Origin: Dipteronia dyeriana
Taxonomy: Eukaryota; Streptophyta; Magnoliopsida; Sapindales; Sapindaceae
Assembly (NCBI GenBank): GCA_032871835.1
Contig: CM065299.1
Coordinates: 95,804,652 to 95,868,651, forward strand
Reading direction: 5' to 3'
Length of the DNA stretch: 64,000 nucleotides
Positions 1 through 11,269 of the stretch are shown here, piece after piece. Both the position numbers and the translations under genes were made by a program. The notes under the pieces are model-generated. The model saw only the letters and a program-made list of their open reading frames with translations, was not told where the DNA came from and ran no database searches. Every line of letters starts with the position of its first letter. Within the stretch, counting starts at the first letter, position 1.

Positions 1-351
1 CTGTGTCTGCCATGAATTTTATGCAATCATTTTGCTGTTGCTTTAATCTGCGCTTCGCTTCTGAGTTTGGTTATGATTACTTTTCAGAAGTTTTAAAATA
101 GTTTTCACCATCTTGATACCGTTCATAATATAAATTAGGAAAGGACTGAAGGAGATGCGGTTTGAAAATGTTATACAAAAACCTAGTCAAGTTTGAATAA
201 TGACATGTTTCTTCCAGAAAAAAAAAGTATTGGATATGGTTTGTGATTCTTATGCATAATTTGCAGTACTTTGTTTCAACGTTATTTTGTCCTTTCTGCT
301 TTTATTATGGGTCAGTTGTTTGATTGATACCTGTTTTTGCTATGATTACAG

Positions 352-1556
352 ATCCATGCTCTACTGAAGGAGATGGTTCATAAGTCTATCAGTGAGACCA
401 TGGCAAGCCCCTGACCAAGCTAATTTTATTAGTCCACTACATTTTGTGTTTCTGAATTTTATTTTAATACATACATGATATGTTAATGAGAACAAAAAAA
501 AATTAATATGTACTACTAACTAGATGGATGTCACGACTAGAAACTAATAGGAAAGTAGGAGGAAAGTTGTTGGAATAGCTCTGTTTTCCTTTGGTTTGTT
601 AGTTCTTTTCTATTTTCTAAGCAGATGGCTCTTTGTATTGCATATAGGAACTAAAGCAGTACCCTAGTTTGAGAATGGAAGTTGGAAATGCAGCTGTTGA
701 ATCACTGGAAAGGATGAGGGATGAAAGTAAGAAAGCAACTCTTCTGCTTGTCGACATGGAGTCGAGTTACCTGACAGTTGACTTTTTTCGTAAGCTTCCT
801 CAAGATGTTGAGAAAGGTGGAAATCCAACACATTCACTCTTTGACAGATATAATGATTCATATCTCCGCCGAATTGGTAAGTTCTAAGGAACACCGATGC
901 AATGATGTGTAGTCTGTTATATACATGAAAAACTTGGAGAGATCTGCATTCAAAACACTTAAACACCTATTTAAGGGACTAGATCATGCTCTCACTCTTT
1001 TTTTTTTTTTTTTTCTTACCATAATTTAATTCGTTCTAGCTTAGTTACTGGATCTGTATTGTCTTGAAGATTCCATGAGCTCAGCCGTTTGTTACTTGGT
1101 TTGTGTGATTATGTGTTCTATTACTGATCAATTGCTTGCACTGATTATGGTTTCATTTCCTTTTGGTTTTTCTTGGGAAACGAACAGGAAGCACTGTCCT
1201 GTCCTATGTCAACATGGTTTGTGCAACCTTGAGACACTCTATTCCAAAGTCAGTTGTGTATTGTCAAGTACGCGAGGCCAAACGGAGCTTACTGGATCAC
1301 TTCTTCACCGAACTTGGTGCAAAAGAGGTGAGGATTCAAAGGCGTTTAACGCAATTTCCATCCTCTTTCTTTCTTCCAAAATAAGCAATGATTTTATGCA
1401 TATAATTATTTTTATTTTATTTTTCAGATGAAAAAGTTGTCTGCATTGTTGGACGAAGATCCTGCGATCATGCAACGTCGAACCAACCTTGCAAAGAGAC
1501 TGGAGTTGTACAGAAGTGCCCAGTCAGAGATTGAAGCAGTTGCCTGGGCTAAGTGA
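352..1556 (+). CDS. Dynamin-related protein DRP1 (phragmoplastin type), 3' part of gene
   Basis: Large GTPase that works at the cell plate, plasma membrane and clathrin-coated vesicles; only the C-terminal stalk and GTPase effector domain (GED) are present. Coding exons are 352-402, 648-876, 1188-1327 and 1428-1556 (TGA 1554-1556). They join in frame: [17 protein letters not shown], then [13 protein letters not shown], then the strongly conserved [55 protein letters not shown] and the ending [16 protein letters not shown], all typical of plant DRP1 proteins. Introns 2 and 3 are GT-AG. The 403-647 intron begins with GCAAGC (GC-AG), the only way the reading frame is kept. The GTPase domain and middle exons lie left of the window; 1-351 looks like intron. 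Which DRP1 paralogue (A, C or E) is not settled. Confidence 0.95.
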
Positions 1557-2224
1557 GCCAAAATCTTTAATTTTTTATTTAGTAATAGATGGCTTCTGAT
1601 TCTTTTATTCATGAATACTAGTAAATTCTACAGATAAAGTTGAGTGAAGGGCCATGGCTTCCTCGGCTAATATATTTTTTTGTACGATACATTTTAATTT
1701 AATGGCCATTGTTTTTCTTCAGGTAGCTTCCTTGTGTAATGAATTTATTTAATCAATAATAAGATAAAATTTGGTTGGAGAATGAACTCATATTGCGTTA
1801 GAATATTGTTCATCGTCTTTGTCCACCAACTGAAATAATAATTACACCAATTTAATTTATACGGATGATTTTGGGATCGATCTTACTTGAAGTTTCATTG
1901 CAAATTTTAATCAGCAAGCATTCAAATTTTCAAATAAGAAGTTTAATCTATCGAGTTTTAACAATAAAATTTAAAACCATATCTTTTATTCATTTTGTGA
2001 GATGAACAAGAAAGTCATACCGAATATTATCACCACTCAAAATGTGGTTTAGATGTACGGTCTTTGGTACAAATGAAATAAAACCGAAAGCATATCGGTT
2101 TTATTTTATTTTTGTAGTTTTTTCCTTCCATATATGATATATTGATTAAACAATAGCAAAACATCAGAAAAAACAAATGTTTTTGGGCCTAATAGGTTAT
2201 ATGACCCATGAGGATTAAAAGTAG
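1557..2224. other. Spacer: DRP1 3' UTR and 3' flank
   Basis: AT-rich sequence after the DRP1 stop. It should contain the 3' UTR; AATAAT-like polyadenylation motifs occur around 1755-1765. No other gene is visible. Confidence 0.6.
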
Positions 2225-2235
2225 GAAAAAAAAAA
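2225..2235 (-). terminator. RNA polymerase III terminator of tRNA-Ala
   Basis: A run of A on the plus strand reads as a run of about 11 T on the minus strand directly after the tRNA discriminator base, the normal Pol III stop signal. Confidence 0.85.
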
Positions 2236-2308
2236 TGGAGGTGCGGGGAATCGAACCCCGTGCCTCTCGCATGCGAAGCGAGCGCTCTACCATATGAGCT
2301 ACACCCCC
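2236..2308 (-). tRNA. tRNA-Ala (anticodon CGC)
   Basis: Read on the minus strand, the 73 nt fold into a complete cloverleaf: acceptor GGGGGTG paired with CACCTCC, D arm GCTC/GAGC, anticodon stem CTCGC/GCGAG with loop TTCGCAT (anticodon CGC), and T arm CGGGG/CCCCG with loop TTCGATT. The acceptor stem carries the G3:U70 wobble pair, the alanine identity element. There is no intron and no encoded CCA. The internal A and B boxes are intact and a T run follows, so it looks functional. Reads GCG codons. Confidence 0.97.
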
Positions 2309-2800
2309 GTATGCTCTATTCTCTTGAACTAAACAATATATTCATAAATTTCCAAACAAAAAAAGTTCGCTTCTCCCGCTCGACGTGTCAGAATTTAGTT
2401 ACATAAAAACTCGCCACATCATATGATACATCTGGATTCGTTAACGTACTCAAATCACTCAGTCTAGACTACATTTATGGGTCAACAGCACACCCAACAT
2501 TGGTAATAAAAAAACCAGCCGGTAACTTTACTTGTATTTTACGTGGGCTTGTAGGGCTTGTTACGCTTGTACCAGTACCACCACTATTTTTACAGTTTTG
2601 ATGGTTACTAACTGACTCACCGGTTTTACCGGGGAGCCTGCCGTTTTTTGTCGACCGCGTAAGTATTATTAGTCATTAGATAATTACATTGTTTCAATTC
2701 ACGTATTTAATCACACACAAAACAAAAACCCTCTTTGCCTCCCAAAAAATATCCCAGAAACCAAAAAAAAAAAAAAAAGGGAAAAAACAGAGCTAAAAAT

Positions 2801-2810
2801 TATATATAAA
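2801..2810 (+). promoter_or_regulatory. Probable TATA box of the DUF1442 gene
   Basis: TATATATAAA lies 51-78 bp upstream of the two candidate start codons, leaving room for a short 5' leader. Upstream sequence 2310-2800 has no other gene and is the presumed promoter. Confidence 0.5.
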
Positions 2811-2887
2811 CCCAGAAAACAATCGATTCAATTTCTTATCATTAATTGTTATTTAGGGGTATGAAACGTTTTGCTACTAGCTTGACG

Positions 2888-3861
2888 ATGGATTGGAACG
2901 CAGCTTCGGCTACAGACGCCTATCTTGATACTCTCAGACTGGTATTTTTCTTTTCTTTTCTCGTTTTGTTTTTCCTTGAGAATTGTATTCAAATTTGTTT
3001 GATGGGCTATTATTTTCATTGCTGTCTTGATATTGAAATTGAAAGTTATGACTTATGACCAATGCCTTTTGTGGGTATAATTATAAAGCTTTGCTGTTGA
3101 GACTTGAGATGATTCCATGTCTCCCTTATTATTACTGATATGGTAATTGAATTATGATTATTCTACTTTAATTTCCATTACAGTGTAGTGATTACAAAAG
3201 GCGGTGTGATTCGTGGAGGAAAACACAAGAACCTGGGAGCAATGAATTCATATCAGCTCTAGCTGCTGGCATGAAAGCAAAACTCATTGTGGAGGTCTCC
3301 TCCGCTGTTTCACCATCAACTTTAGCCTTAGCGGCTGCTGCGCGACAAACAGGAGGGAGACTTGTTTGTATTCTCCCTGAGCCTATACTCGCTGAATCTA
3401 AGAAAGTGATCAAAGATTCTGGTCTTAAAGACATGGTGGAATTCAAAACTGGTGACCCTTGTGAGCTCTTGTCGCATTATGGTGACATTGATTTCTCCGT
3501 GATAGATTGCAAGAATGATGACAACACAAGGTTATTGAGCATGTTAAATGTTAATCCTGAAAAATCAGTTGTGGTGGCAAACAACTTGGTGTGTGAAAAG
3601 AAAGGATTGGGAGGCCATGTTAAAGGGAAGAAGGATCGAGTTCAAGTGAGGACTATGAAGCATCCGATAGGGAAAGGCATGGAAATTACAATGATTAGTA
3701 GAAGAAATGAGATTGAAAATAAGAGAGATCATCATGGTGATGATGCAATGAAGAGAAATGGAAAGAGCAGATGGGTTGTTAAGGTTGATGAAAAGAGCGG
3801 CGAGGAGCATATATTTAGGGTGCCTAAATCCCATGAGATCTCACATGCATTGCCCTTCTAA
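2888..3861 (+). CDS. DUF1442 family protein, two exons
   Basis: Exons 2888-2941 and 3184-3861, with a GT-AG intron at 2942-3183. The protein starts MDWNAASATDAYLDTLRLC and continues with QEPGSNEFISALAAGMKAKL and LSHYGDIDFSVIDCKND, motifs typical of the plant DUF1442 family (about 220-250 residues; 243 here). The family is plant-specific, has a predicted Rossmann-like fold related to SAM-dependent methyltransferases, and has no established function. An in-frame ATG at 2861 would add nine residues (MKRFATSLT); 2888 is preferred because relatives start with M-x-W just before the conserved A-x-x-A-Y motif. The last 60 residues are basic and poorly conserved. No lesions are seen. Confidence 0.92.
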
Positions 3862-5068
3862 ATTGTTGGCCATTGAGAGAATTATGATTCTTTTAGTGGT
3901 TACAATTGCAAAACAGTGGTGAAGGAAGCATGAGAAGAACTTCAAGATCCTATGGAACCTGCATTGGTTGTTTTAAAATCAGGAGGGACTCCGGTAACAT
4001 TGCCTACATAGAAGGCTCAATTTGCACATGATTGACAAGGCAGAGTTTTGTTGATAACCTACTCTGCTTTAAAATCCCATCAGTATATCGATCCCTATGT
4101 TATTGCAAGTGTGATCTGCCAGTTAAGGAACCGAAAAGCTTCATGAATTGAAGAGTATCCGAATTACTGAGCAGTGAGCACATCACATTGGTTTGCCTCT
4201 CCGCAATGGTAACTTTGTCACCAAATTTTACCAGAAATTTCAGCAATGGAACTTAATGAAGTGTGTTTTATGTATTAAAAACCCAAAGAAGTTTAAATAC
4301 TGTATTTTATGTAAATATAGCGTGGTTTGATTGTGTGCTTACTTTGCTCTATCTCTATGTTTCAAGAGATTTTGTAAGACAATAATTATACAGTAATATA
4401 AATGTGTATAATGTAGTTAAATTTCAGTTTGCAGCCGTCTTCTTGATTTAAGATTTGGATGACGAGAAAAAACAACTGGGTGTTATTTTAAAGTAATCCT
4501 TGATTTATAATTCAAATCTTCTTTTGTGTTGAGCTGTCAAAGCTAGAGCTTTATCATGTTAACTTAAAATGCAAAACAAGTCTATGTCGAACATACATCT
4601 CATTACTTTTAGCAATCATATGGTACACCAATACATAGTTGAAATCGCTCAAATAATTGATCAAGCTCTGATCGGCTTATCAAGACTGTTCAAATTTAAA
4701 GTAAATTTCTAAGATTAATTTTGACTCTTGTCTCATCCAAATCCTTTTTTCCCTAAAACTGGACTGGTCTAATGGGAAAAAGCATCACAAAAGATTATAT
4801 ATTGAAAAATTATTGATGTTAATTAATCTTTCCAATTATTGATGTTAATTATTACAAAACTGAAATTTTTTATAGTTTGATTACCATTTGAAATTTTGAA
4901 CAAGAAGTAACAGAACCGATGATAAGCCTGCAAGATTTAGCGGGAATGATAATCACCCGCCATCATCCCCACCATCACCAACTACCATGATGGAAGCTTC
5001 AATTTAAAGAAATTGAAACATCTTAACCACCTCAATGTTTTCACTCTCACAATTCCTTTACTTGGCTT
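3862..5068. other. Spacer between DUF1442 and cytochrome b561 genes
   Basis: Contains the DUF1442 3' UTR and the presumed promoter of the next gene. AT-rich, with no further coding potential or obvious repeat. Confidence 0.6.
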
Positions 5069-6689
5069 ATGTTCAACATGTTTATGTCGACATCTTGTAA
5101 GAATCCTTGGATTCCAATGGCAAATCTTAGAATACAGGTTCCGGTATGGAGGATTCTTGTTGGGTTATTATATCTTCTGAGCCTATTATTCTTGGAACCA
5201 AAGAACATTCTTGCAGTAGCTGATGATGAAAATGCTGCAACTACTCTTGCGGGGATCAATAAACAAGGTGATCCAAGTGTACTACCACCACCAAGTACCG
5301 GTGATTATTATGTTGGCGGCAGCGACGACAGCAGCAGTGAAATGCTAGAGCAGTACTGTAATACAGATTTAAGAACTTTTCTTCCTCCACCATATGGAAA
5401 CATAACTGGCATGGTCTGCAAACCCATTTGGAACACTTTCATTTTGAGGGTGAGTTTCATTATCATGACATGCATAAAAAAAATACATTTGATTATTTCT
5501 TATGGTTTTTTTATTGGATTTTTGTTTCTCTGTGACAGTATTTGCAAAGAGATGATCATGTAATGACCATCATATTATCAGGGGTATACACATCAGGTTG
5601 GGTAGGGATTGGATTTTCAAAAGATGGAATGATGGCTGGTTCTAGTTCCATGGTTGGATGGTTTAACAAAAAGGGTCATGCGAGAATCAAGCAATATTTC
5701 TTGCAAGGGACTCGTCAATCACAAGTCATACCAGACAAGGGTGAATTGCCACTAACTAATGTTCCTCCAGTTGTTGCTCTTTATGGACCGATGATCTACA
5801 TTGCATTTCAACTCAAGTTTGAAACTCATCTTGCTCGCCAACCGATTATATTAGCTTTCGGAGCCAGGATCCCAAAACATTTTCACCTTACTCATCATGA
5901 TGACAAAAGAACCTTAGTTTTCGACTTCTCTGCAGGTTTGTTTTCAGCTTTCTTGTTTTGATTTGATTTAAATATATACCAATTAAGTAGTACTACTTTG
6001 TATATATAATTTGCAGGCTCTTCGTCTGTTTTACATGTGAGTTCTAGTCAGAAGAAGAATCATGGGATATTGGGTATATTTGGATGGGGTTTAATCCTTC
6101 CTGTGGGGGCAATAATTCCAAGGTACTTCAAGCATAAAGATCCGTTATGGTATTATCTTCATGCCATTATTCAGCTTATAGGATTCATTTTCGGGCTCGC
6201 GACAGTGCTACTTGGAATACAACTCTATGACACGTTGAATGTTAAGAATTCTAACATAAATGCACACAGAGGCGTAGGAATTTTCATTCTTGTGCTTAGT
6301 ATTCTTCAGGTTTGCCTCCAGATCTTACTCAATTAATTAACCAAGCAGTTCTTTTATATATATGCATTTTAGAAAAAATTTAAATTGGAGTTCGTTTTGT
6401 ATTTCAGATACTGGCATTTTTTCTACGACCTGGAAAGGATTCCAAGATTCGAAGGTACTGGAATTGGTACCATCACTGGTTTGGCAGGCTTGCACTTTTC
6501 TTTGGAGCTTTGAACATAGTGTTGGGGATGCAAATAGGGTATGCAGGAAATGACTGGAAGATTGGCTATGGGTTTCTTCTGGGCATAATTTTGTTAGCGG
6601 TCATCGTTTTAGAAGCTTTGTCATGGAAGAAAAAATCACATAAGTTGAATGATCCACCCCCAACATTCCAAATGAATCCAATTCAATGA
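5069..6689 (+). CDS. Cytochrome b561 and DOMON domain-containing protein
   Basis: Membrane electron-transfer protein of the plant CYB561-DOMON family (similar to At3g61750), expected to move electrons from ascorbate across the plasma membrane. Exons 5069-5449, 5539-5935, 6017-6309 and 6408-6689 give 450 residues, all GT-AG. An N-terminal hydrophobic signal sequence (about residues 28-45) precedes the DOMON domain (about 100-255, with GYTSGWVGIGFSK-like core YTSGWVGIGFSKDGMM). The b561 helices follow, with likely haem-ligand histidines near 275 (NHG), 308 (YYLHAII), 343 (NAHRG) and 379/380 (YHHW). The start is ambiguous: in-frame ATGs at 5069, 5078, 5084 and 5117; the 5117 start (MANLRIQ) would put the signal sequence closest to the N-terminus and has G at +4. 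Lumenal or apoplastic orientation of DOMON is inferred from the family. Confidence 0.94.
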
Positions 6690-7194
6690 GCAATTTCCAA
6701 GTGCTCTTCTAAAACTAAAAGTCTGTGTTTCTCAATTGTGTGCTGAATTCAATTTTGTCTAATGAACTTGTCTGGTCCTATAACTATATTTTGTAGAAAC
6801 CATAAGAAAATTTCCAACGGTTACTGATTACCACAATTGAAAATATGTCACGCCATGTGTGTGTTTGTAGATATTGTATTGTCTTCCACATTCTATTCAT
6901 GTAGGTTTTCAATTTTGTTGTAGTGGTATGATTTGATATGAATTTTCTGGGGTTGGAGAGGTTATAGCTTCCATATTTTAACTTATGTCATTTAAGACAA
7001 TTGAGTTTAGAGATCTTGTTAAAAGGAAATGTGGATTTGTTTCTTCTTGAAATACGACAATTGAGAGTTCAACTATTGAACAAAATGTTGCCTCCAAAAA
7101 ATTTGAACCGGGATTCAAGTATTCAACAAGCACTATCATGGATCTTAGTTGTAAACTGAGGGATCAAAATAGATAAGATGAGTTCAGTTGCATA
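6690..7194. other. Spacer: b561 3' UTR and flank
   Basis: AT-rich, no gene or clear repeat seen. Confidence 0.5.
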
Positions 7195-7480
7195 ATGGAC
7201 AAAGAGGATGACATTGTTAACTTAATTTCTTTTAACGAGTTTCTTTTGCGTCATATCATCATTGACGTTGTCCAGTTAACATGCTTTATTGCATTATCAT
7301 ATTTATTTCAATGGAGCGATTCATTCAAGAAACAAACTTCCAACAAACTCACTTATTGGGTATTTCTTTTGCCTTCATAGCCTTGTTGAGGTTGTCCGAT
7401 TAGTACAGTCAATTAATGGGCCTCACTAAATTATCAATTTCTTTCAATGAGTCGTTCAAATGAGTGACTATATTTACAAC
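7195..7480. repeat. Copy 1 of a dispersed low-copy repeat
   Basis: Shares blocks such as AGCCTTGTTGAGGTTGTC and CAGTCAATTAATGGGCCTC, followed by a TTTCTTTCAATGAG-like stretch, with 46600-46930 (several copies) and, more weakly, with 50890-50960. The family is unknown. Copies differ by many substitutions, so it is old. Confidence 0.6.
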
Positions 7481-7508
7481 TCTGTAAAACTTGAGGAACA
7501 ACTAGATA

Positions 7509-8118
7509 TGATATCGGTTCGATTCAAACCTGTGAGAAAAAAACCAAAACCGTGAGTCCTAAGGTTCCAGTTCCAGGTCATTTAAAAAATTAAAAAAACC
7601 GAACTGGAACCAGCGGCTCAATTCCATTCTGGAACCAGTTACTTTTTTATTTTTATTATTTTCAAAGGTTGACTCTTTCTCTCTCTCTCTCTCATTCTTT
7701 CTTCAAATCTCCGATATCTCTTTCTTTCTTTTCTTTTCTTTCTTCGATCTCTCATGTCTCTTTGATCTCTCTCTTTCTCTCTTTCTTCTTTTTCTCTCTT
7801 TCTTTCTTTCAAATGTTCCACCCAGAATCCTAGATCAAGTGACGACGATCTCTTGCCGACGATTTCGATCAATTTCTCGCTGGCAATCTCCTCACGAAAA
7901 CCCCCTCTCTCTCTTTGATATCTTTTCTTTGATCTCTCTCTTTAATCTCTAGTGGTGGTGGTGGGTGATTTAGATTTTGGGGTTGATTTGTGTGATGAAA
8001 GGGATAAGGGAAAATGAGATTTGTGTGATAAAGTCATGTAGGGGATTGTGATTTTTTTTTTTTAAAGAAACTGAACCGATTAGAATCGGAAACCGGAACC
8101 GAACCGCGGTCATGTCTA
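7509..8118. mobile_element. hAT-like MITE with CT-rich core
   Basis: The ends are inverted relatives: left CTAGATATGATATCGG-TTCG, and right, reverse-complemented, CTAGACATGACCGCGG-TTCG. Both ends are followed by AACCG/CGGTT-rich sequence (7575-7620 and 8070-8105). The interior holds a (CT/CTTT) low-complexity block at 7673-7815. The target duplication is not clear. There is no transposase. Confidence 0.5.
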
Positions 8119-8336
8119 GGAACTTCTGAACTAGGAACACCCTAAAATTAGTATTTTTATCAAAATTCCAACATTTCTCTTAAATAAAACTATTAAGAAG
8201 ATTGCACCACATATATGATATATCAAATATAAATAATATTTACGATTTTCAACATGTATAATATCTTTTTATTGTAATTATTAATTATTTATATATTAAA
8301 CGTAAATTGTGATTATTTAAATTAAAATATTAAATC

Positions 8337-8793
8337 TATTATGAAATAAATAAATAAACAAGAACACAATAACATAAATATAAAATAAGAAAAGAGAGAA
8401 AGTGGTAGTCCAAGAAAAAGGATTATTTTATTCCTCAATAGTTCTCAAATTACCAATACAACATGTGAAGACTCCTTTTATAGCCTTACAATTTAGTGAC
8501 AATATAATTGTTACAAAATGAAAAGACAATAGCAATAATTTTGAGAATCAATAGAGCCATAAACTTGAGAATAAAATAGAGAAGGTGAAGAATCACACGT
8601 TACATTGTGAGATTGAATGGACATTCACTTATATTATATTTTTTTGTCCCTCCTTGGCATTTATTCCCAAGTGTGGGTTCCGTCTCCTCTATTGTAGGAG
8701 TAGTAGTCTGGGCTACTAGTAGAGTCATATCTCGCCAGGTCCCAGCAGTTGTAACCTTTCAAAAAAAAAAACTTATATTATATTTTTATAACA
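8337..8793 (-). repeat. 3' LTR of the LTR element (with insertion)
   Basis: Aligns with 13644-13980 over its whole length except for the 144 bp (insert plus one target copy) absent from the partner and a 24-bp segment near 13880 present only in the partner. Excluding these, only scattered substitutions are seen. Confidence 0.9.
8644..8770 (+). mobile_element. SINE-like retroposon inserted in the LTR
   Basis: About 127 bp ending in a run of 11 A and flanked by a 17-bp direct repeat (ACTTATATTATATTTTT at 8627-8643 and 8771-8787). The other LTR has a single copy of that 17-mer and no insert, so it is an empty site. A degenerate Pol III B box (GGGTTCCGTCTCC, near 8677) and a possible A box (TTGGCATTTATTCCC) fit a tRNA-derived SINE. 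The family is not identified. Confidence 0.75.
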
Positions 8794-8802
8794 CTCTCCC
8801 TT
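8794..8802 (-). other. Polypurine tract of the LTR element
   Basis: Minus strand AAGGGAGAG immediately 5' of the 3' LTR, the expected place for the plus-strand primer. It fixes the element's orientation. Confidence 0.6.
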
Positions 8803-9894
8803 GAATGTCCATTTTACATATAATATGTCTCGTTAAAACCTTTACTAGTAAAAAACCCTGTGGGAAAAAAATACTAGTGAAGGAAAAAGAGTACATTATT
8901 CATATGAATCTGAAAAATAGTATTGGATGCGACAACAACTGTCTCATTAAAACCTTACTGAGAAAAACCATGTGTGATAAAAACTCAGTGAAGGAAAAAG
9001 AGTACATTATATAGATTTTCCTCCGAAACAATTTATGTCAAGATGATGCATACCTCATCATTATCTCATTTGGGAGTTAATGAGATGGTGGGGAGAGAAA
9101 GAATTTGTAATTTATTTGTATAAAATATATGAATGTGGACATCCACTTAAATAATATATTCATAACACTCCCTTTTGGATATCCATCGTATAGAGAATAT
9201 GCCTCATTAAAACCTTTACTAGTAAAAACCCAATGGGAAAAAAACTAACAGAGAAAAAAGAGTACAATATTCATCTACATATTAAATTAATCTCTGAGGG
9301 TATTTGGAGTACAAAACTGTCTCGTTAAAACCTTACTAGGAAAACCCTATAGGATAAAAATCTAGTGAAGAAAAAAAAGTACAGTATGTAATATTTTCTC
9401 CAAAATCAGTAACTCCCACTGATAAATACGCTCCCCCTCATTCTGATATGGATGCTTCAATATTTTGCATAGATATCACATCACAATATTATGTGCCAAG
9501 ATTTACAATTGGTAGTGTATTTATAAATAAATCTGCAAGATTTAAACTTGAAAGTATTTTTTATCACCATCTTGGGAGATCAGATGTAAAGAATTTTAAT
9601 AAAACAGCCTTTTAAATTGGTACAACTTGTTATATACGATATCATGTTGTTTAATAAAAACACTAGTTGAACCTATATTTGATACTTCAGGACCTAAAGT
9701 TCTTCAATAACGAAAGAAGATCATACATCACTTTAATTTATCGAATAAATATTGAGGAATCCATTCAATGTGTTTTATCTATGGAAAAGTACTTTATGAC
9801 ATTTTCCTTATATATATTGATTAATATTAATACCAAACTCATTAGCCGAGGCTAAATATTATTTTCAAGACTTTTTATCTTAGAAATTATTCCA

Positions 9895-9898
<4 letters not shown>

Positions 9899-9934
<36 letters not shown>
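9899..9934. repeat. (AT)n microsatellite
   Basis: Uninterrupted TA dinucleotide run inside the LTR element. Confidence 0.9.
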
Positions 9935-9940
<6 letters not shown>

Positions 9941-11269
9941 AAACTTAACATTATTTTTAATAAGCTTTACATGATCAACATATAATTCTTTTAATAAATA
10001 TTCACCATGATGAATACATTACATGCATTTCGATTAATTAATTTTTTTACTATACAAAACTTCATGTAGTTTTGAATCACTTGCTTCAGACATTTAAATC
10101 CTTCGAGGATTTTTATTTATCGTCAAACTAGGTTTCTGCAATAAACTTTTTATCTTAATTTATACAAAAAATATTCAATAAGTTTGATATTTTCAAACAT
10201 GTGGACTACAGATCCAAAGATTTCAAATTTTACATGAATATAGTTTTGCCTTTTATTTGCTAATAATTTATATGTCGACATTTCTATAATTTATAATACA
10301 AGTCACTCGTCATTTTTCATAATATGCAAAGCAAATAATATACGATCTCAATTTCTATACCAATATATTTCATTATGATTATGTAATTTTGGTATCTCTT
10401 CAAGGGCTTATTCTAATAACTTTAATGTTAAATATACATTATTCGTGTCTTTCTATACAAATATCTCTCCAGAAGAAGTATAATAACATTAAATTTAGTA
10501 CATGTGTCTCTACTGGGACAATTGTGATTCTTTTATTTTCTACAACGGTCTCATAGGAGAGATTAACATTTCTAAATGACTTATAAGAATTTTGTTTTCA
10601 CTTATGAGACTAGCTCTTCGAGAGCTTTATATGATGAGAATTTATCCATCACTCAAGTATTATTTTCAAATATGATCATGATCTTTTAAATTCCAGCTCT
10701 AGGAACTATATCTTTTGAATCAAAATCGTTTTTTACGACTTTACTATCTAACAGATGATTTTTGTTGTCATTTCATAAATTGTTCTGCAGGAACAACCAC
10801 CCGAGTTTATATATTGGTAAAATATAATTCTATTATTTTATTTTAATCATCTGAAAAATTATATACATATCATACAATTCACAAGATGATACATACATTG
10901 TAATTTTACGTCGTTTATCAACTTATGATAATTCCCCCTCTAACGACGTAAAATTTACTTCAAGAAATTATATTCATCATAATAACTTTCTACATAAACT
11001 CATTAATTTACCACATTGTCCTTTAAGGACTAATTTACATGATCTTATTATCCTTCAGGGAAAATTACTAGCAAAAAATAATTAATTATGAAATGGATAT
11101 CCATATAAAATATTTCAATATTTCGATGCATCGTTTACTTTTAGTAAAGCTTATTGTCCTTCATGGACATTCACTAACATGTAATCATATAATATAAGAA
11201 ATATGATAAATTCTTTTAGCATGAGACAAAATAAATGAGATAGAATATTCTTAAATAAAATAATATTAT

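Noticed and set aside
2861..2887. Upstream ATG of the DUF1442 gene as the start
   Set aside because: In frame and possible, but family alignment favours the ATG at 2888.
7639..7872. 77-codon Arg/Glu/Lys-rich frame
   Set aside because: Encoded by the CT-rich low-complexity block in a MITE.
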